A DNA stretch of 64,000 nt from JADKCZ01 sp963786945 (GTDB lineage: Bacteria > Myxococcota > Myxococcia > Myxococcales > Anaeromyxobacteraceae): positions 62,001 to 126,000 of the forward strand of contig CAWBAO010000006.1 of NCBI GenBank assembly GCA_963786945.1, in the 5' to 3' direction. The notes below the pieces were generated by a model. It ran no database searches. It was not told where the DNA came from and saw only the letters and a program-made list of their open reading frames with translations. This document shows positions 59,307-64,000 of the stretch, in pieces (the stretch's first letter is position 1; the number at the start of each line of letters is the position of its first letter). The position numbers were made by a program, and so were the translations under genes.

Positions 59307-60683
59307 CTAGCAGGGCATCTCGGCGCTGCGGCGCGCGTAGAACCACCAGGTGATGGCGATGCAGGTCACGTAGACGGCGATGAACCCGAGGAAGGCGCCG
59401 GCCGGCGAGCCGGTCGCCTTCATGGAGATGCCGAAGGCGCGCGGGATGAAGAAGGCCCCGTAGGCGGCCACCGCCGAGCTGAAGCCGATCACCGCCGCCG
59501 ACTCCTTGGCGGCGTCCTTGCGGGCCTGGGCCAGGGCCTCGGCGTCGCCGCCGGCGCGGAGCCGCTCGTGGAAGGTGAGGAACATCACCGGGATCATGCG
59601 GAAGGTGGAGCCGTTGCCGATGCCCGAGGTGAGGAAGAGGAGCAGGAACATGGAGAGGAAGCCGGGGAAGCTGCCCGCCCCGCCGTCGCGGGGCAGGAAG
59701 AACATCACCCCGCCGGCGGCGATGGCCATGGCCATGAAGTTCCAGAAGGTCACCGTGGCGCCTCCCAGCTTGTCGGAGAGCCAGCCGCCCACCGGACGGA
59801 CCAGCGCCCCCACCAGCGGTCCGAGGAAGGCGTATTTCACGGGATCGACGCCGGGGAACTGCGCCTTGACGAGGAGCGGCAGCCCGGCCGAGTAGCCGAT
59901 GAAGGAGCCGAAGGTCCCCAGGTAGAGCCAGCACATGATCCAGTTGTGCTTGCGCTTGAAGACGATCGACTGCTCCCGGAAGGAGGCCCGGGCCGAGGCG
60001 ATGTCGTTCATGCCGAACCAGGCCGCCACCACGCAGGCCACCACGAACGGCACCCAGATGAAGCCGGCGTTCTGCAGCCAGATGGTCCCGCCCCGGGCCA
60101 GCTGCTGGGGCGGCCCGCCCAGGCCGCCGAAGACCCCGGCGGTGATGACCAGCGGCACCACGAACTGCATGGTGGAGACGCCGAGGTTGCCCAGCCCGGC
60201 GTTGAGCCCCAGCGCCGTCCCCTTCTGATCCTTGGGGAAGAAGAAGCTGATGTTGGCCATGCTGGAGGCGAAGTTGCCGCCGCCGAAGCCGCAGAAGAGC
60301 GCCAGCACCAGCATGGTGCCGTAGGAGGTGGTGGGGTCCTGGACGGCGAAGCCCATCCCCACCGCCGGGATGAGCAGCGAGGCCGTGGAGATGGCGGTCC
60401 AGCGCCGGCCGCCGAAGATGGGGACGATGAAGGAGTAGAAGACCCGCAGCGTCGCCCCGGAGAGGCCGGGCAGCGCCGCCAGCCAGAAGAGCTGGTCGGT
60501 GGTGAAGGTGAAGCCGACCTCGGGGAGCCGCACCACCACCACGCTCCAGACCATCCAGACCGCGAAGGAGAGCAGCAGGGCGGGGATGGAGATCCAGAGG
60601 TTGCGCTGGGCCACGGCGCGCCCCTCGGCCGCCCAGAAGGCCTTGTCCTCGACGTCCCAGCGCTCCAGCACGCGGCCGCTCAC
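59307..60683 (-). CDS. NarK2-type nitrate/nitrite antiporter
   Basis: 458-residue MFS protein, 12 membrane segments. LALFCGFGGGNFASSMANIS and FFFPKDQKGTALGLNAGLGN are the nitrate signature in the NarK/NarK2 form, typical of nitrate/nitrite exchange during steady denitrification. GTG 60683 overlaps the narI stop by 4 nt (GTGA), giving narG-H-J-I-K2-K1 in one operon. The N-terminus DVEDKAFWAAEGRAVAQRNL is the expected NarK2 start. Confidence 0.9.
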   Translation of the reverse strand: MSGRVLERWDVEDKAFWAAEGRAVAQRNLWISIPALLLSFAVWMVWSVVVVRLPEVGFTFTTDQLFWLAALPGLSGATLRVFYSFIVPIFGGRRWTAISTASLLIPAVGMGFAVQDPTTSYGTMLVLALFCGFGGGNFASSMANISFFFPKDQKGTALGLNAGLGNLGVSTMQFVVPLVITAGVFGGLGGPPQQLARGGTIWLQNAGFIWVPFVVACVVAAWFGMNDIASARASFREQSIVFKRKHNWIMCWLYLGTFGSFIGYSAGLPLLVKAQFPGVDPVKYAFLGPLVGALVRPVGGWLSDKLGGATVTFWNFMAMAIAAGGVMFFLPRDGGAGSFPGFLSMFLLLFLTSGIGNGSTFRMIPVMFLTFHERLRAGGDAEALAQARKDAAKESAAVIGFSSAVAAYGAFFIPRAFGISMKATGSPAGAFLGFIAVYVTCIAITWWFYARRSAEMPC

Positions 60684-61360
60684 GGCGAGCCCCCGGGGGA
60701 CATGGGGCGGGGCCTCCGCCAGATGACCACCTGGGGGAGCCGCCAGAGGTACTGGACCGGCGCCACCAGCGCGTGGGCCAGCCGCGTGTAGGGGACCAGC
60801 GCCACCAGCAGGAAGGCGTTCACGGCGTGGACCTTCATGGGCCAGGGCATGATCGCCATGAGGTCGACCCGCGGTGAGAGGCGGAGCAGCGAGCCCAGCC
60901 AGGGGGTGGCGGTGTGGAGGAACCAGGAGGACCCCCAGCGCGCCGTCACCGCCACGGAGACGCCGGTGGCCACCTGCAGCAGCAGCAGCGCCATCACCGT
61001 CCAGTCGAGCCAGGTGGTCTCCCCGCGCAGCGAGAGCCGCCGGACGGTGAGCAGCACCAGGCCCACCAGCGCGGTGAGGCCGAGCGCCAGTCCGGTCACC
61101 TCGATGGCCAGCAGGCGGACCGGCGAGGCGAGCGCGCCCGCCACCGCGCCGGGGAGGAGGATGGCGAGCAGGTGGGCCAGCAGGACCAGCAGGATGGCGT
61201 AGTGCCAGGAGACCGAGCCCCAGTGCTGCCACCGGCCCTCCAGCAGCTGGCTGGAGGAGGTGGTCACGGTGTAGCGCATGGCCCCGAAGCGCCGGAACGC
61301 CCCCACCACGGTGAGCGCCACCGCCAGGTACGGGAACACCCCGAACAGGAACGCGTCCAT
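60680..61360 (-). CDS. narI: Respiratory nitrate reductase gamma subunit (cytochrome b)
   Basis: 226 residues, five membrane segments, carrying two b haems that take electrons from quinol. FLFGVFPYLAVALTVVGAFR opens it; haem ligands are candidate His in WHYAILLVLLAHLLA, HTATPW and KVHAVNAF. Overlaps narJ by 1 nt (TGATG) and narK2 by 4 nt. Confidence 0.95.
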   Translation of the reverse strand: MDAFLFGVFPYLAVALTVVGAFRRFGAMRYTVTTSSSQLLEGRWQHWGSVSWHYAILLVLLAHLLAILLPGAVAGALASPVRLLAIEVTGLALGLTALVGLVLLTVRRLSLRGETTWLDWTVMALLLLQVATGVSVAVTARWGSSWFLHTATPWLGSLLRLSPRVDLMAIMPWPMKVHAVNAFLLVALVPYTRLAHALVAPVQYLWRLPQVVIWRRPRPMSPGGSP

Positions 61361-61878
61361 CACGCCACCTCCTTGCGCAGCGCCGAGAGCAGCGACCGGT
61401 AGACGTTGGCGGGGTCGTCGAGCGAGGCCAGCATCTTGTCGAGCGCCGGGACCAGCGCGTCCTCGAGCAGGGCCTGCCGACCCGGCCCCGACCCCACCGC
61501 CCCCAGGTAACGCAGCACCACCGAGAGGTGGTCGGGGAGCTCGCCGCCCGGGGCCACCACGTCGAAGCCGTCCTGCCGGTAGACGTCCGCCAGGCGGGAG
61601 AGGAAGACGCCGCGCTGCGGCCCGTCCCCGCAGAGGTGATGGCCCACGTAGGGGGCGCAGGTGGGCTCGAGGTCGAAGGTGGAGGCGTAGAGCTCCTCCA
61701 GCTCGTGCGGCCGGGCCTGCCCGGCGCGGGCCACGAACCGGTCCAGCTCGGCGGCCGCGCCGGCATCGCGCACCAGGCCGTGGCAGCGGCGGGCGGCCGG
61801 GGAGGGATCGCCGGCCGGGTAGGCCAGCAGCTCGGCGAAGGCGGTGAACAGCTGCTGCTGGCGGTCCGGGGTGGTCAC
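61360..61878 (-). CDS. narJ: Nitrate reductase assembly chaperone (delta subunit)
   Basis: 172 residues, TorD/NarJ fold. RQQQLFTAFAELLAYPAGDP, ELEELYASTFDLEPTCAPYVGHHL and LPDHLSVVLRYLG are the family blocks. Inserts the molybdenum cofactor into NarG and anchors the complex during assembly. Start GTG 61878; 3 nt behind narH. Confidence 0.94.
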   Translation of the reverse strand: MTTPDRQQQLFTAFAELLAYPAGDPSPAARRCHGLVRDAGAAAELDRFVARAGQARPHELEELYASTFDLEPTCAPYVGHHLCGDGPQRGVFLSRLADVYRQDGFDVVAPGGELPDHLSVVLRYLGAVGSGPGRQALLEDALVPALDKMLASLDDPANVYRSLLSALRKEVA

Positions 61879-61881
61879 CGG

Positions 61882-63354
61882 TCACCTCCCCGGGGGCGGG
61901 CGCAGGTAGGCGAAGCCGGCCTGGTTCTGCCGCTGCGGCTCGACGGTCGGCTCGCTCAGCTGCTCGCGCATCATGGGCGGGATGACGATGCGCTCGGCCA
62001 TCCCTGCCAGCGAGGTGAGCCGGTAGATGGCGTCGGCGTCGGCCGCGGAGAGCGCCGCCTCGTCCATGGCCGAGGCCACGGCGGCGGCCGGGAGGTCGCC
62101 CACCTGCGTCGAGCGCCGGTGCAGCCGCACCGCCATCAGCTTCCGGTAGGTGGACTTCACCAGCTCCTCGTTCCCGGCCGTGAACAGGCTGGCCAGGTAC
62201 CGGAGCGGCAGCCGGGCCTTCTCCAGCGAGGTGAAGAAGCTGGACTGGCCGGTGGCGGCGTCCCCGGCCATGGCCGGGAGCAGCGGCGGCACGTAGAAGA
62301 GCATGGGCAGCGTCCGGTACTCCGGGTGAAGGGGCAGGGCGATGCCCCACTCCTTGACGAAGCGGTAGACCGGCGAGCGGCGGGCCGAGTCGATGACCGC
62401 GTCGGGGACGCCGTTCTGGCGGGCCGCCTCCACCACGGCCGGGTCGCTGGGGTCGAGGATGACCTCGCGCTGCGCCGCCACCAGCTCGGCGTCGCTCTTG
62501 GTGGCCGCCTCGACCAGCCGGTCGGCGTCGTAGAGCAGCACGCCCAGGTAGCGGATGCGCCCCACGCAGGTGTGGAAGCACGCCGGCGCCTCGCCGGCCT
62601 CGAGCCGCGGGTAGCAGAGGATGCACTTCTCCGACTTGCCGGTGGACCAGTTGAAGTAGACCTTCTTGTAGGGGCAGGCGCTCACGCACATGCGCCAGCC
62701 GCGGCAGCGATCCTGGTTGATGAGGACGATGCCGTCCTCGCCCCGCTTGTAGATGGCCCCGGAGCCGCAGGCGGCCACGCAGGCCGGGTTGAGGCAGTGG
62801 TTGCAGATGCGCGGCAGGTAGAAGAAGACCATCCGCTCGATCCCCTGCAGCTCGGCCCGCTCCTCGGCGGAGAGCCCGGCCAGGTTCGGATCCTGGGCGG
62901 CGTAGATGGGGGAGCCGGAGAGGTCGTCGTCCCAGTTCGGGCCCGACGTGATCTCCATGGGCTTGCCGTCGATGAGCGAGATGGGACGGGCGGTGGGCTG
63001 GAGCTTGCCGGCCGGGGCGCTGAACAGGTCGTCGTACCGGTAGGTGAAGGGCTCGTAGTAGTCGTCGAGGACCGGCAGGCTGGGGTTGGAGAAGATCTTG
63101 CCCAGGCTGGCGAGGCGTCCGCCCTGGCGGAGCTTGAGGCTGCCGCCCTCCACCTTCCACCCGCCGCGGTACTGCTCCTGGTCCTCCCAGGAGACCGGGT
63201 AGCCGGTGCCGGGCTTGGTCTCGACGTTGTTCCACCACGCGTATTCCATGCCGCGGCGATCGGTCCACTGGTTCTTGCAGGCCACGCTGCAGGTGTGGCA
63301 GCCGATGCACTTGTCGAGGTGGAACACCGTCGAGATCTGCGAGCGCACGTTCAT
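61882..63354 (-). CDS. narH: Respiratory nitrate reductase beta subunit (iron-sulfur)
   Basis: 490 residues. Four cysteine clusters: CIGCHTCSVACKNQW, CNHCLNPACVAACGSGA, CRGWRMCVSACPYKKVYF (the Trp marks the [3Fe-4S] site of NarH) and CILCYPRLEAGEAPACFHTC. Relays electrons from NarI haems to NarG. ATG 63354 lies 14 nt behind narG. Confidence 0.97.
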   Translation of the reverse strand: MNVRSQISTVFHLDKCIGCHTCSVACKNQWTDRRGMEYAWWNNVETKPGTGYPVSWEDQEQYRGGWKVEGGSLKLRQGGRLASLGKIFSNPSLPVLDDYYEPFTYRYDDLFSAPAGKLQPTARPISLIDGKPMEITSGPNWDDDLSGSPIYAAQDPNLAGLSAEERAELQGIERMVFFYLPRICNHCLNPACVAACGSGAIYKRGEDGIVLINQDRCRGWRMCVSACPYKKVYFNWSTGKSEKCILCYPRLEAGEAPACFHTCVGRIRYLGVLLYDADRLVEAATKSDAELVAAQREVILDPSDPAVVEAARQNGVPDAVIDSARRSPVYRFVKEWGIALPLHPEYRTLPMLFYVPPLLPAMAGDAATGQSSFFTSLEKARLPLRYLASLFTAGNEELVKSTYRKLMAVRLHRRSTQVGDLPAAAVASAMDEAALSAADADAIYRLTSLAGMAERIVIPPMMREQLSEPTVEPQRQNQAGFAYLRPPPGR

Positions 63355-63368
63355 GGCGTGTCCCTCGG

Positions 63369-64000
63369 TCAGTACTGCGGCGCGCCGTCCAGCTTGCGCA
63401 CGCGGATGAAGGTGTCCCGGTTGTTGCCGGTCGGGCCCCAGTAGTTGAGGGCGAAGGTGAACTGGCCGTAGCCGCCCAGCATCAGGGTGGGCTTGAGCCG
63501 CACCCGGGTCAGGCTGTTGTGGCCGCCGGCCCGCTTGTTCCCCCGCTCCGGGCTGAGGGGCACGCCGATGGTCCGCTCCGGCGCGTGGTAGAGGAGGCAG
63601 AGCCCGGCCGGGATGCGCGCGCTCACCACGCAGCGGACCACCACCACGCCGTGGTCGTTGTAGGCCTCGACCCAGTCGTTGTCGGCGAGCCCGATGGTGG
63701 CCGCGTCCCGGTCGTTCACCCAGAGCGGATGGGTGCCCCGGGAGAGGGTCAGCATCCGCAGGTTGTCGCCGTAGGTGGAGTGGATGCCCCACTTGCCGTG
63801 CGGCGTCAGGTAGTTGAGCTGCAGGCTGGGCCGCCCGTTCCCGGACGCCCCCAGGTCCTTGACCACGTCGGGGGTGGGCTTGGGCTTGTAGGTGGGGAGC
63901 GCCTCGCCGAAGGCGATGAACCCGGGGTGGTCGAGGTAGAAGTGCTGCCGTCCGGTGAGGGTCCGCCAGGGGACCAGCCGCTCCACGTTGAGGCAGTAGG
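63369..64000 (-). CDS. narG: Respiratory nitrate reductase alpha subunit, C-terminal part only
   Basis: The frame is open to the window end, 209 residues of the about 1240 expected. Seen: RLVPWRTLTGRQHFYLDHP, NYLTPHGKWGIHSTYGDNLR, LGDNDWVEAYND-like LADNDWVEAYNDHGVV, and the C-terminal LTRVRLKPTLMLGGYGQF and YWGPTGNNRDTFIRVRKL, the typical end of NarG. Binds bis-MGD molybdenum; reduces nitrate to nitrite. Heads the nar operon; its promoter and most of the gene are beyond the window. Confidence 0.96.
   Translation of the reverse strand, partial: YCLNVERLVPWRTLTGRQHFYLDHPGFIAFGEALPTYKPKPTPDVVKDLGASGNGRPSLQLNYLTPHGKWGIHSTYGDNLRMLTLSRGTHPLWVNDRDAATIGLADNDWVEAYNDHGVVVVRCVVSARIPAGLCLLYHAPERTIGVPLSPERGNKRAGGHNSLTRVRLKPTLMLGGYGQFTFALNYWGPTGNNRDTFIRVRKLDGAPQY

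Noticed and set aside
1..64000. tRNA or rRNA genes, insertion sequences, phage genes
   Set aside because: None could be recognised by cloverleaf-like stems, transposase motifs, flanking inverted repeats or structural-gene motifs, reading by eye; a covariance-model scan would be decisive.

Overview
The window is very GC-rich (about 70-75 percent by eye) and densely packed, with nearly every gene ending in strongly G/C-biased third codon positions and many GTG starts. The gene set (pyruvate:ferredoxin oxidoreductase, an OmcA/MtrC-type decaheme cytochrome, membrane nitrate reductase, a myxobacterial-style HNH protein, a zinc-ribbon SDR) points to a facultative or anaerobic deltaproteobacterium of the Myxococcota, most like Anaeromyxobacter. 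That assignment is inference from gene content and remembered family distribution, not from a marker gene.

Layout. 1-7.7 kb, minus strand: the bulk of nifJ (cut by the window start), rsfS, proA, proB and a DRG-type GTPase broken by a 1-nt frameshift. 7.8-16.1 kb: an outer-membrane-like protein and a DEDD exonuclease that converge on a shared hairpin, a STAS protein, then a plus-strand run of AspT/YidE-type transporter, hflX, OPT transporter and a frameshifted lipoprotein. 16.1-25 kb: small accessory genes (nucleotidyltransferase pair, lipoprotein, HNH nuclease, GNAT, CoA-binding protein, FmdB zinc ribbon, RluA-type pseudouridine synthase, LhgO-like oxidase) and a stretch that looks like a decayed gene. 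25.2-27.8 kb: an outer-membrane decaheme cytochrome lipoprotein with a Gly-X-Asn repeat linker and a frameshift just before its sixth haem motif. 28-35.5 kb: a zinc-ribbon SDR, a DUF4303-like protein / glycosyltransferase / aroQ group, and a pair of coupled M16 peptidases.

35.9-42.0 kb is a tight minus-strand operon aroH-tyrA-aroA-aroE-aroC-aroK-aroB in which every junction overlaps; it carries shikimate-pathway steps 2 and 4-7 plus chorismate mutase and prephenate dehydrogenase. aroQ (step 3) sits 3 kb downstream. 42.1-45.7 kb holds the least familiar group: a PA0069-type radical SAM protein, a CrtC/AttH-like lipocalin-fold protein, and a methyltransferase-acyltransferase-zinc-ribbon fusion, the last two translationally coupled. 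45.8-57.9 kb is mixed metabolism: CsbD, CitE-like lyase, serC, acyl-ACP thioesterase, an ACT / phenylacetate-CoA ligase / HD-domain operon, TauE/SafE transporter, HIT protein, S9 peptidase, dtd and astA. 58-64 kb is the respiratory nitrate reductase operon narG(partial)-narH-narJ-narI followed by two different NarK transporters.

A striking global feature is a series of single-base frameshifts between about 7 and 29 kb (DRG GTPase, lipoprotein, decaheme cytochrome, a compensated pair in the SDR, probably two more in the 24.3-24.9 kb remnant). They are either assembly errors or real decay; reads would decide. No rRNA, tRNA, CRISPR array, insertion sequence or phage gene was recognised.
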